Assembly (NCBI GenBank): GCA_964544655.1
Contig: CAZJCM010000011.1
Location: 1-64,000 of the forward strand
Origin: HyVt-443 sp964544655
Lineage (GTDB): Bacteria; Pseudomonadota; Gammaproteobacteria; Chromatiales; Chromatiaceae
Reading direction: 5' to 3'
Length of the DNA: 64,000 nt
Of the stretch, positions 35,725-44,907 are shown piece after piece. Below the pieces are notes generated by a model. It searched no databases, had not been told where the DNA came from, and worked only from the letters and a program-made list of their open reading frames with translations. The translations under genes were made by a program, and so were the position numbers. Numbering within the stretch: position 1 is the stretch's first letter; each line of letters begins with the position of its first letter.

Positions 35725-36402
35725 TTAACGGGTATTTCCTGCCAGTTCCGCGGCTCCCAACGACTTCACGCCCTCGCGCGTGTCGTTCAGTGAGGCAATT
35801 TTTTTGATCAGACCATCCATACCAAGCCGCCGGACTTCCTTGGAGAACGTACTGCGATAATTGGTGATCAGGCTGATTCCTTCGATCTTCACGTCATAGG
35901 CCATCCACTGCCCATCCTTGAGGTGCATCCGGTAGATCACTTCCACCGGCTCCGCGGCCTCGGGACGCAACACCTGGGTACGGACAGTGGCGTCCTTCCC
36001 GCTCTTCGACAGACGGACAGGCAGATAACGGATCTCCCAATCACCGAATTCATGGAATGCGGTGGCGTAGGTGCGCACCAGCAGGCGCTTGAACTCCCGG
36101 CTGAAATTGCGCTTCTGCCGAGGCGTGGCCCGGCGCCAGTATTTTCCCAGCACCAGTCCGGAGACCCGGGCGAAATCAACGTGCGGCAACAGGATCTCTT
36201 CCGCCAACTGATAGACGAACCCAGGGTCCGTCTGCAGCCTCTCCCGTTCCCTGTCTATGGTCTCCTTCAACTGGCTGGAGATCTTTTCGATGACCTGCTG
36301 TGGCGCAGCTGCATCCCCGGCGGCAGACATACCGGGCAGCAGTGACAAAGCGCACAACAGTGCGAGCAGGTGCGTAAAAGCGATCTTCGATACGATTCTC
36401 AT
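35725..36402 (-). CDS. mlaC: MlaC/Ttg2D-type phospholipid-binding protein
   Basis: 225 residues from the ATG at 36402, which has a purine-rich ribosome site (AGAGAG) and opens a signal peptide (MRIVSKIAFTHLLALLCALS..., cleavage after SAAG). The Tol_Tol_Ttg2 domain follows, with VDFARVSGLVLGKYWRRATPRQKRNF-type core and FGDWEIRYLP. MlaC shuttles phospholipids across the periplasm between MlaA and the MlaFEDB transporter. No mla transporter genes are adjacent, so it is an orphan here. Confidence 0.88.
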   Translation of the reverse strand: MRIVSKIAFTHLLALLCALSLLPGMSAAGDAAAPQQVIEKISSQLKETIDRERERLQTDPGFVYQLAEEILLPHVDFARVSGLVLGKYWRRATPRQKRNFSREFKRLLVRTYATAFHEFGDWEIRYLPVRLSKSGKDATVRTQVLRPEAAEPVEVIYRMHLKDGQWMAYDVKIEGISLITNYRSTFSKEVRRLGMDGLIKKIASLNDTREGVKSLGAAELAGNTR

Positions 36403-36608
36403 CTCTCTATCCTTTGGTTGACATCGGAAGACCTGGGGTATGCCGAGGTACCGCAAAATCGTCCTGGCAACCTGACCCCGGCCTTTTCCCAGCCTTGCGA
36501 ATCCGGTGCTATATCTATCGGGATCAAATGGGCAGACCTGAAGATAAAAAGCGCTAATTAACGGAAAAAACGGGTAAAAATGAAGCCGATTCCCAGAAAA
36601 ATAATTTT

Positions 36609-36626
36609 CTTCCCTCAGCTGGGAAG
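36609..36626 (-). terminator. possible terminator hairpin at the end of the thioredoxin gene
   Basis: CTTCCC-N6-GGGAAG overlaps the stop codon of the thioredoxin gene and is followed on the minus strand by AAAATTATTTTT. The U-run is interrupted, so this is a weak call. Confidence 0.4.
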
Positions 36627-36986
36627 CGCGCTCCCAAGGAGTGAGCCTGCATGCTCGGAAAGCCAGTCATGGATCCAATGAGCAGGATGACTGCCGCTGA
36701 AGCGGCCCAGCTCACGCCCCAGATGGAACAAAATCACCGTGGGAAACCCGCGCAAACGATAGTGGCCGGCCAGGTGCATGTTGTCATCCACCTCCACCTT
36801 GGCCAGACGCAGGCGGCCGGCATAGTCGTCGATCACCCGCTCCAAGGCCGGCGCCAGCGAAATACAGGGGGAACACCAGTCGGCCCAGAAATCCACCAGC
36901 ACCGGTCCATCGTTGGAGGCGTCGATGACCTGCCGCTGAAAGCCGTCCTCATTCACATCGAAAATATATGGGGAGTCTGATTTCAT
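36615..36986 (-). CDS. thioredoxin-like protein
   Basis: 123 residues with a single thioredoxin fold: active site WADWCSPC (cysteines near 38 and 41) and the cis-proline segment GFPTVILFHLG. The C-terminal tail is longer than in TrxA. It is probably a cytoplasmic disulfide reductase or a redox chaperone, similar to thioredoxin-2/CnoX-type N-domains, but the specific role is unknown. The gene stands alone, transcribed away from hemB. Confidence 0.9.
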   Translation of the reverse strand: MKSDSPYIFDVNEDGFQRQVIDASNDGPVLVDFWADWCSPCISLAPALERVIDDYAGRLRLAKVEVDDNMHLAGHYRLRGFPTVILFHLGRELGRFSGSHPAHWIHDWLSEHAGSLLGSALPS

Positions 36987-37094
36987 GGCGTCCGGATTCC
37001 AAGGGGATAAATAAGGGTTTGCTAATATGCCTCATCTGCAACGACGCTGCAACACCTTTGGACGGCCAGATTTAATCACGCAACCACTTTCCGG

Positions 37095-37201
37095 CCGTAA
37101 AGGGACGGCGGTCACCGCGGTTTCCGGAGAGGGTCTATTTTAGGTATATTGCGGGTATACTCGTAAGATATCACTTCGGGCCGTATCCCATCCCTTTACG
37201 G
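37095..37201. promoter_or_regulatory. 11-bp inverted repeat flanking the hemB promoter
   Basis: CCGTAAAGGGA (37095-37105) and TCCCTTTACGG (37191-37201) are perfect inverted copies 85 bp apart. Between them lies a TATACT box (37156-37161). The right arm is 20 bp before the hemB start. It could allow loop formation by a regulator or be a repeat remnant. Confidence 0.45.
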
Positions 37202-37221
37202 CGCGCTCAGGAGTCCTGCCG

Positions 37222-38235
37222 ATGTCTCATAAAACAGCCCTCTCATCCAACTACCCAGCCACCCGCATGCGCCGTATGCGCCGCGATGCGTTCTCCCGCA
37301 GGCTGATGCGGGAGACAAGCCTCACACCAGCCGATTTCATCTACCCCATCTTCGTGCTGGAAGGCAGTGGTCAGCGGGAGGCGGTGGCCTCCATGCCCGG
37401 CGTGGAGCGCCTCAGCATCGACCTGCTGGTGGCGGAAGCAAGAGAGGCGCATGCCCTAGGTATCCCGGCCCTGGCACTGTTCCCCGTCACCCCGCCGGCG
37501 GCCAAATCCGAAGATGCCCGGGAGGCCTACAACCCGGCCGGACTGGCCCAGCGGGCGGTGCGCGCCATCAAGGAGGCAGTACCGGAGTTGGGGGTGATCA
37601 CCGACGTAGCCCTCGACCCCTTCACCACCCACGGCCAGGATGGCCTGATCGACGCCACCGGCTATGTGATGAACGATGAGACGGTGGAGGTGCTGGTGAA
37701 ACAGGCCCTCTCCCACGCCGCCGCCGGGGCCGACGTGGTAGCCCCATCGGACATGATGGACGGGCGTATCGGCCAGGTACGCAAGGCACTGGAGGCAGAA
37801 GGCCACATCCACACCCGCATCCTCGCCTACTCGGCCAAGTACGCCTCCAGCTTCTACGGCCCGTTCCGCGATGCGGTCGGCTCCGCCGCCAACCTGGGTG
37901 GCGGCAACAAATACACCTATCAAATGGACCCGGCCAACTCGGACGAGGCCCTGCGCGAGGTGGAGCTGGACCTGAACGAGGGCGCCGACATGGTGATGGT
38001 GAAGCCGGGCATGCCCTACCTGGATATCGTGCGCCGGGTGAAGGATCAGTTTGGTGCCCCCACCTTCGTCTATCAGGTGAGCGGCGAATACGCCATGCTG
38101 ATGGCTGCGGCGCAGAACGGCTGGCTGGACGAGCGGGCGGTGGTGATGGAATCCCTGCTCTGCATCAAGCGGGCCGGTGCCGACGGCATCCTCACCTACT
38201 TCGCCAAGCGGGCGGCGCAGTGGTTGTGCGATTGA
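37222..38235 (+). CDS. hemB: delta-aminolevulinic acid dehydratase (porphobilinogen synthase)
   Basis: 337 residues. Two active-site lysines are in the expected contexts: YSAKYASSFYGPFRDA (K) and MVKPGMPYLDIV (Schiff-base K). The metal site DVALDPFTTHGQDG lacks the cysteine triad of zinc enzymes, as in magnesium-dependent proteobacterial forms. It condenses two aminolevulinates to porphobilinogen in haem synthesis, which the haem-rich OTR cytochrome would draw on. Ribosome site CAGGAG precedes the ATG. Confidence 0.97.
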   Translation: MSHKTALSSNYPATRMRRMRRDAFSRRLMRETSLTPADFIYPIFVLEGSGQREAVASMPGVERLSIDLLVAEAREAHALGIPALALFPVTPPAAKSEDAREAYNPAGLAQRAVRAIKEAVPELGVITDVALDPFTTHGQDGLIDATGYVMNDETVEVLVKQALSHAAAGADVVAPSDMMDGRIGQVRKALEAEGHIHTRILAYSAKYASSFYGPFRDAVGSAANLGGGNKYTYQMDPANSDEALREVELDLNEGADMVMVKPGMPYLDIVRRVKDQFGAPTFVYQVSGEYAMLMAAAQNGWLDERAVVMESLLCIKRAGADGILTYFAKRAAQWLCD

Positions 38236-38316
38236 AGGGGTTTGACTCCAACCCCTGAGGCAGACGCCGACCCCTGGCGCACAACACTTTGCTTTGCCGG
38301 ATTAACATTACCCGCC

Positions 38317-39132
38317 ATGAAAAAAGACCAATACGCCGTCATCGGCAATCCCATCGAGCACAGCAAATCACCCCTGATCCACCGGCTGTTCGCCGAGCAG
38401 ACAGGGCAGGCGATGGAATATGGCCGCATCCTGGGTAATCCTGACGATTTCAAAGGTGACGTGCAGCGCTTCATCGGGCAAGGCGGGCGCGGTCTCAATG
38501 TCACCGTTCCGTTCAAGGAGATGGCCTGGCGGCTGGCGGATCAACTCAGCGAGCGGGCACAGCGGGCGGGGGCGGTCAACACCCTGATCCTGCTGGAGGA
38601 CGGCCGCCTGCGCGGCGACAACACCGACGGCGTGGGGCTGGTGCACGATCTGGTGCGCAATCATGGCTGCGCCCTGAGCGGCAGCCGCATCCTGCTGCTG
38701 GGCGCCGGTGGCGCCGCCCGCGGCGTACTGGATCCCCTGTTGGAGAGCGGCCCGGAACGACTGCTGATCGCCAACCGGACGGCAACCAGGGCGCTGGCCC
38801 TGGCAGATGAGTGGAAAACGGCAGGCCCGGTGAGCGGCTGCGGACTGGAGGAACTGTCCGGGCAACACTTCGACCTCATCATCAATGCCACCGCGGCCGG
38901 ACTGGCCGGCCAGGTACCGGAGATCCCCAATGATCTGTTGCTTCCTGGCGGCTGGTGCTACGACATGATGTATGCGCAAACGCCCACTGCCTTCGTGCGC
39001 TGGGGCCTGGAACACGGCGCCGCCAAGGCCCTGGACGGCCTGGGCATGCTGGTGGAGCAGGCGGCGGAGTCCTTCTTCCTGTGGCGCGGGGTACGGCCTG
39101 ACACCAGGGAAGTGATCAGGGCATTGCGTTAA
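38317..39132 (+). CDS. aroE: shikimate dehydrogenase
   Basis: 271 residues from the ATG at 38317 (E. coli 272); an in-frame extension upstream is not conserved. Shikimate site NPIEHSKSPLIH (10-21), catalytic lysine in LNVTVPFKEMA, NTDGVGLVHDL, and NADP site LLGAGGAARGV with the NRT pair (NRTATRA) typical for NADP selectivity. It reduces 3-dehydroshikimate to shikimate. It follows hemB by 81 bp in the same direction. Confidence 0.96.
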   Translation: MKKDQYAVIGNPIEHSKSPLIHRLFAEQTGQAMEYGRILGNPDDFKGDVQRFIGQGGRGLNVTVPFKEMAWRLADQLSERAQRAGAVNTLILLEDGRLRGDNTDGVGLVHDLVRNHGCALSGSRILLLGAGGAARGVLDPLLESGPERLLIANRTATRALALADEWKTAGPVSGCGLEELSGQHFDLIINATAAGLAGQVPEIPNDLLLPGGWCYDMMYAQTPTAFVRWGLEHGAAKALDGLGMLVEQAAESFFLWRGVRPDTREVIRALR

Positions 39133-39140
39133 ACAGGTTG

Positions 39141-39674
39141 TCAACCAGCCTGATACTGAGCAGCGAGCCGGGCATAGTTGTCCGCCACATAGTCGAAGTA
39201 TTCCATTTCCTCATCAGTAAGCGCCCGCACCTTACGGGCGGGTGAGCCGCGCCACAGCCAGCCGCTGGTCAACACCTTGCCCGGCGCCACCAGGCTGCCG
39301 GCGGCGAGGATCACATGGGGCTCGATCACCGCCCCGTCCATTATCACCGAACTCATACCGATCAGGCAGTGATGGCCGATCTCGCAACCGTGCAGCATCA
39401 CCTTGTGGCCCACGGTGACCGCATCGCCGATGATCAGTGGAAAACCACCAGGATTGAAACGGCTGTCATGGGTCACATGCAACACACTGCCATCCTGGAT
39501 GTTGGTCCGCGCGCCGATACGGATGCGGTGGATATCACCGCGCACCACGGTGAGCGGCCAGATGGATGAGCCGGCCCCGATCTCCACGTCACCGATCACC
39601 ACTGCCGTCTCGTCCACCCAGGCCGACGAATCGACACGGGGCACCTTCCCCGCAAAGGGCCGAATTTCACTCAT
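39141..39674 (-). CDS. gamma carbonic anhydrase family protein (YrdA-like)
   Basis: 177 residues from the ATG at 39674 (an upstream in-frame ATG at 39704 adds 10 unlikely residues). Left-handed beta-helix hexapeptide repeats cover most of the protein (IGDVEIGAGSSIWPLTVVRGD, IGARTNIQDGSVLH...). The three metal histidines are in the conserved VTHDS, VGHKVMLHG context. Enzymatic activity of YrdA-type members is often weak or untested. It is convergent with aroE, 8 bp apart, as seen near aroE in many gammaproteobacteria. Confidence 0.92.
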   Translation of the reverse strand: MSEIRPFAGKVPRVDSSAWVDETAVVIGDVEIGAGSSIWPLTVVRGDIHRIRIGARTNIQDGSVLHVTHDSRFNPGGFPLIIGDAVTVGHKVMLHGCEIGHHCLIGMSSVIMDGAVIEPHVILAAGSLVAPGKVLTSGWLWRGSPARKVRALTDEEMEYFDYVADNYARLAAQYQAG

Positions 39675-39725
39675 CACGTACTCCACAGAGCTGCCATAAC
39701 CCATTGTCCAACAGTCGGCGGATAG

Positions 39726-39770
39726 AAAAAAGCCCGGTGCTAACAGCCCTTGCGGGAAGAGCAGCCGGGC
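39726..39770 (-). terminator. intrinsic terminator of the VPLPA-CTERM gene
   Basis: Stem GCCCGG / CCGGGC (39732-39737 and 39765-39770) with an inner partial stem, followed on the minus strand by six U (A-run 39726-39731). It lies just after the stop codon of the surface-protein gene. Confidence 0.8.
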
Positions 39771-39783
39771 ATGCCTTCGTCAG

Positions 39784-40653
39784 TCAATGGCACTTCTTCC
39801 GCTTATTGCCGGCGAACCCCATCAGCCCAAGCGCCGAGAGGAACAGGGGCAGTGCAGCCGGGAGCGGAACCGCAGAGACATCGAGACTGATGGTTGAAAA
39901 TGCGTCAACCGCCTCATCAGACCCTTCACCGGAGAGGTCCATATTTGCATCCGTCCCCAGATGCAGGCCGATGATGTCACCGATATGGGCCATGAAGAAA
40001 CCATTATCGTCACCATCGAACCCGTCACCAGATGAAACCTCTATCACCTCATGATTCCAGACCCAGTTCACCGGCGGATCACTGGCGGGGTTGCCATCGT
40101 TCAGGGTGATGCCAAAGCGATTATCACCGCCAAGATCGCTATAGGCGCCGGTGACCGACGCGGCGCCGGCAGTGGTGGTATCGAGCCAAGCGGCCCAGCT
40201 CCAATCCACTCTCACCGCCTGACCCATGGCTTCACCTTGCCCAGGGATGATCTGCAGCAGAACCCCATTGGTAACCGCAGGCTGTACGGTGTTGGCATTG
40301 CCATAACCGAAGGCATGGCCGTTGGCGTCATCGGACCAGGCACTCCCCCAGGCACTCATATCCAGCATGGCCGAAGAACCATTCAGCATCAATGATCCAA
40401 ATCCCCCGACATCGATTTCCACACTCCCACCACCTGCGCCTGTCGCTGATGCCTGTTGCCCACTCTCCGCAAAATCCATTCCCCAGCCCACATCCACCCC
40501 CGGCTGATCAGTTACAGCGGCACCATTTACCGCCGTGGCATCGGACTGCGAATGGATACCGCCTCCGAGGTAGGTGAACTCCGCAGCAGTCACTGCGCCA
40601 CTGAGACCCATCATCGCCGCCGTCATGGCAGCCACCAGATATTTTCTGTACAT
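39784..40653 (-). CDS. VPLPA-CTERM exported surface protein
   Basis: 289 residues. Signal peptide (1-~23, MYRKYLVAAMTAAMMGLSG...). The mature part is Gly/Ala/Asp-rich and beta-like (~24-255). The C-terminus has the tripartite sorting signal: VPLPA at about 262, a hydrophobic helix, then basic residues NKRKK before the final C-H. This is a VPLPA-type exosortase target, so the protein should be cut and handed to the cell surface or matrix by an exosortase encoded elsewhere. No homology gives a specific role. The last residue pair Cys-His after the basic cluster is unusual. No sigma-54 (PrsR-type) promoter was found upstream. Confidence 0.85.
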   Translation of the reverse strand: MYRKYLVAAMTAAMMGLSGAVTAAEFTYLGGGIHSQSDATAVNGAAVTDQPGVDVGWGMDFAESGQQASATGAGGGSVEIDVGGFGSLMLNGSSAMLDMSAWGSAWSDDANGHAFGYGNANTVQPAVTNGVLLQIIPGQGEAMGQAVRVDWSWAAWLDTTTAGAASVTGAYSDLGGDNRFGITLNDGNPASDPPVNWVWNHEVIEVSSGDGFDGDDNGFFMAHIGDIIGLHLGTDANMDLSGEGSDEAVDAFSTISLDVSAVPLPAALPLFLSALGLMGFAGNKRKKCH

Positions 40654-41086
40654 ACGTCACTCCTCAACTGCTCGGGAACGCCTACCCTTCAGCATGTCAT
40701 CCCTGGCGTGCTGACGCCCCCTCTTCCGGACAATATTCCCTTAAATTCAGAGTAAAAAAGTACCAATCAACAAGGTGTCTAAAAAATCTCCGGTTCATTC
40801 ATGGAAAAAACCTCACCCCCCTTTCCGACATACCCCAAGAACTGAAACAAGAGCCAACACCGGGGATCGATGCCTTACCTTATTGATATGCATAAAAAAT
40901 GCCCGGCCACGGAGATATTTTTGAATATCAGAACGTTATACTTTCAGGCGCCCACATCGAAACTGCGTCTCAAGCAAATATGTAAAAAAAACTGACATCC
41001 AGGCCAGCGGGGCTCATGGTGAGTGCCCCAGTCAGTTATGCCTCCCCCCCCCTGAATGCCGGCCCACACCGCAACTTGCAGTGTGA
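40654..41086. other. intergenic region with AT-rich upstream DNA
   Basis: 430 bp between two leftward genes. It holds the plsC terminator at the right (40984-41037), a dyad GATATT-TTTG-AATATC (40914-40929), and an AT-rich segment (40740-40980) that probably contains the promoter of the VPLPA-CTERM gene. No gene is supported. Confidence 0.55.
40984..41037 (-). terminator. intrinsic terminator of plsC
   Basis: Outer stem AACTGAC / GTCAGTT (40990-40996 and 41031-41037) with inner stem GGGGC / GCCCC (41009-41013 and 41025-41029), followed on the minus strand by eight U (A-run 40984-40991). It lies 50 bp after the plsC stop. Confidence 0.8.
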
Positions 41087-41833
41087 TCAATCCAGGTATC
41101 TGGCCTGCCATTCCAGATAGCGCTGGCGGACAAACTCGCCATAGGCGGCCTTGTCATCGAAATCGCCGGGGTCGAAGGCATCATATAGATAGTAATTGGC
41201 CCGGTTGTTGACCGTGGTCATCAGATCGAGCAGTTTCTGCGGCAGGGTCTGGTCACCCCAGTAGAAATCGTTCTGGGCCTCGTAGTGGATAAACACTGGC
41301 ACGATGGGGATGCCGGTCCGCAGGGAGATATCGAACACCCCGTAGCGAAACTCATGATGGATGCGCTTGTCTTTCACCCCGCCCTCAGGATAGAGCGCCA
41401 CGTTGCGCCCCCGCGCCAGGGTGTCCATGATCTCCTGCGCCGCCCGGCCACGGGATCTCCGCGACTCCCGGTGCACGAACAGGGTGCCGGCCGCGGCCGA
41501 GATACGCCCCACCAGCCACCAGTGACGCACCTCGGCCTTAGCCAGGCAATCCACATCGAACAGGGCGGGAATACCGATATCCTCGAAGGCGGAGGGGTGG
41601 TTGGCGATCAGCAGGTAACGCTCCGGCAGTGGGTGCCGGTTCTTCTGCTGCAGCCGCAACTCAACCCCCAGCGCATCGACGAAGGCCAGGCACCAGAAAT
41701 GGAACAACCAACGATACCAGCGGCTGCCGCAGACCCCCGGCAGATAGCTGACCAGGTACATGGGCAGCGTCAGCACAGTCAACTCCAGCCAACCGATCGA
41801 CATCCACAGAATTCGCAGCAGGATACGAATCAT
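41087..41833 (-). CDS. PlsC-type lysophospholipid acyltransferase
   Basis: 248 residues. One N-terminal membrane helix (~8-30), then the acyltransferase domain: block I NHPSAFED (78-85), block II region GRISAAAGTLFVHR, block III YPEGGVKD (EGG in place of EGT), block IV IPIVPVFIHY. The family motif is H-x4-D; here H79 is followed four residues on by E84, with D85 next. It probably acylates a lysophospholipid, but may differ in substrate from the essential PlsC. It stands alone with its own terminator. Confidence 0.85.
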   Translation of the reverse strand: MIRILLRILWMSIGWLELTVLTLPMYLVSYLPGVCGSRWYRWLFHFWCLAFVDALGVELRLQQKNRHPLPERYLLIANHPSAFEDIGIPALFDVDCLAKAEVRHWWLVGRISAAAGTLFVHRESRRSRGRAAQEIMDTLARGRNVALYPEGGVKDKRIHHEFRYGVFDISLRTGIPIVPVFIHYEAQNDFYWGDQTLPQKLLDLMTTVNNRANYYLYDAFDPGDFDDKAAYGEFVRQRYLEWQARYLD

Positions 41834-42139
41834 AATCCTCTTCTCTTCTCCAATTTGCGCCCTATTTTGACCCAGAGCCGGCTTGATGTCCTCTCTGGCG
41901 GAGCCCGCCGGTCATAAGCGTCGCTCAGCATGTCGTACGGCTGCCCCAAACCGGGTTCTGGATCTTCTTCAGCCTGACCGCCGGTTTCACCAGTACCTGC
42001 ACCGCTCCCACATGGATGCTCTCGATCTGACAGGGTGAGGGAAAGACTGTCTGCAACCAGTCATTCATGGCAGAATAGCCCTCTCGACCGGCCCGTAAAC
42101 AGGCCGGATAATCAACTGTTTCAAAAGGTTACAAATTAC
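41834..42139. other. divergent intergenic region, plsC / prlC
   Basis: 306 bp between divergent genes. I see no terminator, RNA gene or clear promoter motif. An upstream reading frame of prlC extends 35 codons into this region (to 42035) but is not conserved in the family and is treated as untranslated. Confidence 0.5.
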
Positions 42140-44182
42140 GTGACAACAGATGAAAACCCCCTGCTGAATCTGTCGGGCCTACCCCCTTTCTCCCGCATCA
42201 GACCGGAGCACGTGGAGCCGGCCATCGACCGGCTGCTGGCCGAAGGCAGAGAGCAGATCGCCGCCCTGCTCGACCAGGGCGCCCCCTATACCTGGGACAA
42301 CCTGATCGAACCCCTGGAGCGGCTCGACGACCGTATCGGCCGCGCCTGGTCGCCGGTGAGCCACATGAATTCCGTGGTGGACAGCGAGCCCCTGCGCGCC
42401 GCCTATAACGCCTGCCTGCCGAAACTGAGCGACTACGCCACCGAGATCGGCCAGAACGAGCGGCTGCAGGCAGCGTACCAGGCGGTGGCTGACGGGGATG
42501 AAGCATTGGACCACGCCCAGCGCAAGCTGCTGGAGAACGCCCTGCGTGACTTCCACCTCTCCGGCGTCGACCTGCCAGAGGCGGAGAAGGCCCGCTTCAA
42601 GGAGATCAGCCAGGCACTGTCCCAACTCACCACCAAATACTCGGAGAACCTGCTCGACGCCACCCACGCCTGGAGCAAGCTGATCACTGACGTGGAACAG
42701 CTCGCCGGCCTGCCCGAATCGGCCCTGGACCTGGCCCGCCAGACGGCGGAACAGCGCGGCGAGGAGGGCTGGCTGCTGACCCTGGAGTTCCCCTCCTACC
42801 TGCCGGTGATGAACTACGCCGACGACCGCGAGCTGCGCCGGGAACTGTATGAGGCGTTCGCCACCCGCGCCTCCGACCAAGGCCCCCATGCCGGCAAATG
42901 GGACAATACGGCGATCATGGAACAGATCCTCGCCCTGCGCCATGAGCAGGCCCGATTGCTCGGCTTCGCCAACTACGCCGAGCGCTCACTGGCACGCAAG
43001 ATGGCCCGCTCCTGCGAACAGGTCACCGGCTTCCTGGCAGAACTGGCGCAGAAGGCCCGATCCCAGGCCAAGCGAGAATTGGCAGAACTGCAGCAGTTCG
43101 CCCGCGAGCACCACGGCGTGGATGAACTGGCGGCCTGGGACATCGGCTACTACGCGGAAAAACTGCGTCAGCACCGCTACGACATCACCCAGGAGCAGCT
43201 GAAGCCCTATTTTCCCGAAGACCGGGTGATCAACGGCATGTTCGAGGTGGTGCAACAGCTCTACGGCATCCAGATCAGCGAGACCGAGGGCGTGGACACC
43301 TGGCATCCGGACGTGCGCTTCTTCGAGATCCGCGATGCCGACCGGCAACTGCGCGGCCAGTTCTACCTGGACCTCTACGCCCGCCCGCACAAGCGCGGTG
43401 GCGCCTGGATGGACGGCTGCATCGACCGCATGTTCAACGCCGAGTGCGATCAGCTGCCGGTGGCCTTCCTCACCTGCAACTTCTCGCCGCCGGTAGGCGA
43501 CAAACCGGCCCTGTTCACCCACGACGAGGTGGAGACTCTGTTCCACGAATTCGGCCATGGTCTGCACCACCTGCTGACCCGCATCGACTATCCGGGTGTG
43601 GCCGGCATCAACGGCGTCGCCTGGGACGCGGTGGAACTGCCGAGCCAGTTCATGGAGAACTGGTGCTGGGAACGGGAGGCGCTGATGCAGATCTCCGGCC
43701 ACTATGAGACCGGTGAGCCGATACCCGATGAGCTGTATGAGAAGATGAAGGCGGCGAAGAACTTCCAGTCCGCCATGCAGATGGTGCGGCAACTGGAGTT
43801 CGGCCTGTTCGACTTCCGCATCCATCAGGAGTACGACCCGGACCGGGGCGGCCGTATCTATGAGATCCTGCACCAGGTACGGGAGCAGGTCGCTGTAGTG
43901 CGGCCGCCTGAGTGGAACCGCTTCGCCCACGGCTTCTCCCACATCTTCGCCGGGGGCTACGCCGCCGGCTACTACAGCTACAAATGGGCCGAGGTATTGT
44001 CGGCGGACGCCTTCTCCCTGTTCGAAGAACGGGGTATCTTCGACCGCGCCACCGGCGAGGCCTTTCTGCATAACATCCTGGAGCAGGGAGGCTCCCGTGA
44101 CGCCATGGAACTGTTCGTCGCCTTCCGCGGGCGCGAGCCCCGCATCGAGCCCCTGCTCCGCCACTCGGGCATCGCTGCCTGA
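42140..44182 (+). CDS. prlC: oligopeptidase A
   Basis: 680 residues from the GTG at 42140, identical in length to E. coli PrlC and opening with the conserved NPLL...LPPFSRIRPEHVEPAI. A possible ribosome site AAAGG lies about 11 nt upstream. M3-family zinc metallopeptidase: HEFGH at 469-473 (zinc ligands and catalytic E470), a downstream E ligand region around the GVAWDAVELPSQFMENW segment. It degrades signal peptides and other short peptides in the cytoplasm. The stop overlaps the next start by one base (TGATG). Confidence 0.95.
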   Translation: MTTDENPLLNLSGLPPFSRIRPEHVEPAIDRLLAEGREQIAALLDQGAPYTWDNLIEPLERLDDRIGRAWSPVSHMNSVVDSEPLRAAYNACLPKLSDYATEIGQNERLQAAYQAVADGDEALDHAQRKLLENALRDFHLSGVDLPEAEKARFKEISQALSQLTTKYSENLLDATHAWSKLITDVEQLAGLPESALDLARQTAEQRGEEGWLLTLEFPSYLPVMNYADDRELRRELYEAFATRASDQGPHAGKWDNTAIMEQILALRHEQARLLGFANYAERSLARKMARSCEQVTGFLAELAQKARSQAKRELAELQQFAREHHGVDELAAWDIGYYAEKLRQHRYDITQEQLKPYFPEDRVINGMFEVVQQLYGIQISETEGVDTWHPDVRFFEIRDADRQLRGQFYLDLYARPHKRGGAWMDGCIDRMFNAECDQLPVAFLTCNFSPPVGDKPALFTHDEVETLFHEFGHGLHHLLTRIDYPGVAGINGVAWDAVELPSQFMENWCWEREALMQISGHYETGEPIPDELYEKMKAAKNFQSAMQMVRQLEFGLFDFRIHQEYDPDRGGRIYEILHQVREQVAVVRPPEWNRFAHGFSHIFAGGYAAGYYSYKWAEVLSADAFSLFEERGIFDRATGEAFLHNILEQGGSRDAMELFVAFRGREPRIEPLLRHSGIAA

Positions 44183-44907
44183 TGCGCAGGTTGGCCACAG
44201 CCATCGTCTTCGGCCTGCTGCTGGCGACTACGGCGGCATGGGGCGCCCGCATTACCGACCAACTGCTGGCGGGCTTCTACGCCAACCCGGACAGCACCAG
44301 CCAGCCGCTCAAGGTGCTGCCCAGCGGTACCCCTGTGGAGGTGCTGGAGAACAAGGGTGAATTCGCCCGCGTACGCCTGGGTGACAACAGCGAAGGCTGG
44401 GTGGAGAGACGCTTCATCACCGATGCCAAACCGGCCAAGGTGCAACTGCTGGAGTTGCAGGCGCGCCACGGCGCCCTGCAACGGGAGCTGGCCCAGGCCC
44501 GCCGTGAGCTGAAGCAGCTACGCGGCGGCACCCCGGCCGTACAGGCCCTGGAGCAGACCCTGGCCGCCACCCGGGAAGAGCTTGCCCGTCTGCGCCGGCA
44601 ACAACCTGACAGCGAGGCAGATACCGACCAGACCCAGGCAGCGGACCCAGGACTGGAACGGCTGGAACAGCGCCTGATCGAGCTGGAGGCCCAGAATGAA
44701 CTGCTGCGCGAACGCATGAGCGAGGCGGCGGCCCTGCTCGGCGCCGCACCTCCCGATGCGGATCAGGCACAGCAGGCACCAGCCGGCTTCACTCTGCACC
44801 CCTGGCATCTACCCCTGCTTGCACTGCTCCTGCTGGTCGCCTTCCTCGCCGGCATCGCATTCAAGAACTATCGCATGGCACGGCGTTATGGCAGCTTCAG
44901 GTTTTAG
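44182..44907 (+). CDS. SH3-domain coiled-coil membrane protein (YgiM-like)
   Basis: 241 residues. Signal peptide (~1-20, ...TTAAWGA), bacterial SH3 domain (~22-82: ITDQLLAGFYANPDS, VEVLENKGEFARVRL, GWVERRFI), long coiled coil (~90-180, rich in A/E/L/R/Q), and a C-terminal membrane helix (~213-231) with a short basic tail. This layout is that of the TIGR04211/YgiM family: periplasmic SH3 held by a C-terminal anchor. The function is unknown. Translationally coupled to prlC. Confidence 0.85.
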   Translation: MRRLATAIVFGLLLATTAAWGARITDQLLAGFYANPDSTSQPLKVLPSGTPVEVLENKGEFARVRLGDNSEGWVERRFITDAKPAKVQLLELQARHGALQRELAQARRELKQLRGGTPAVQALEQTLAATREELARLRRQQPDSEADTDQTQAADPGLERLEQRLIELEAQNELLRERMSEAAALLGAAPPDADQAQQAPAGFTLHPWHLPLLALLLLVAFLAGIAFKNYRMARRYGSFRF

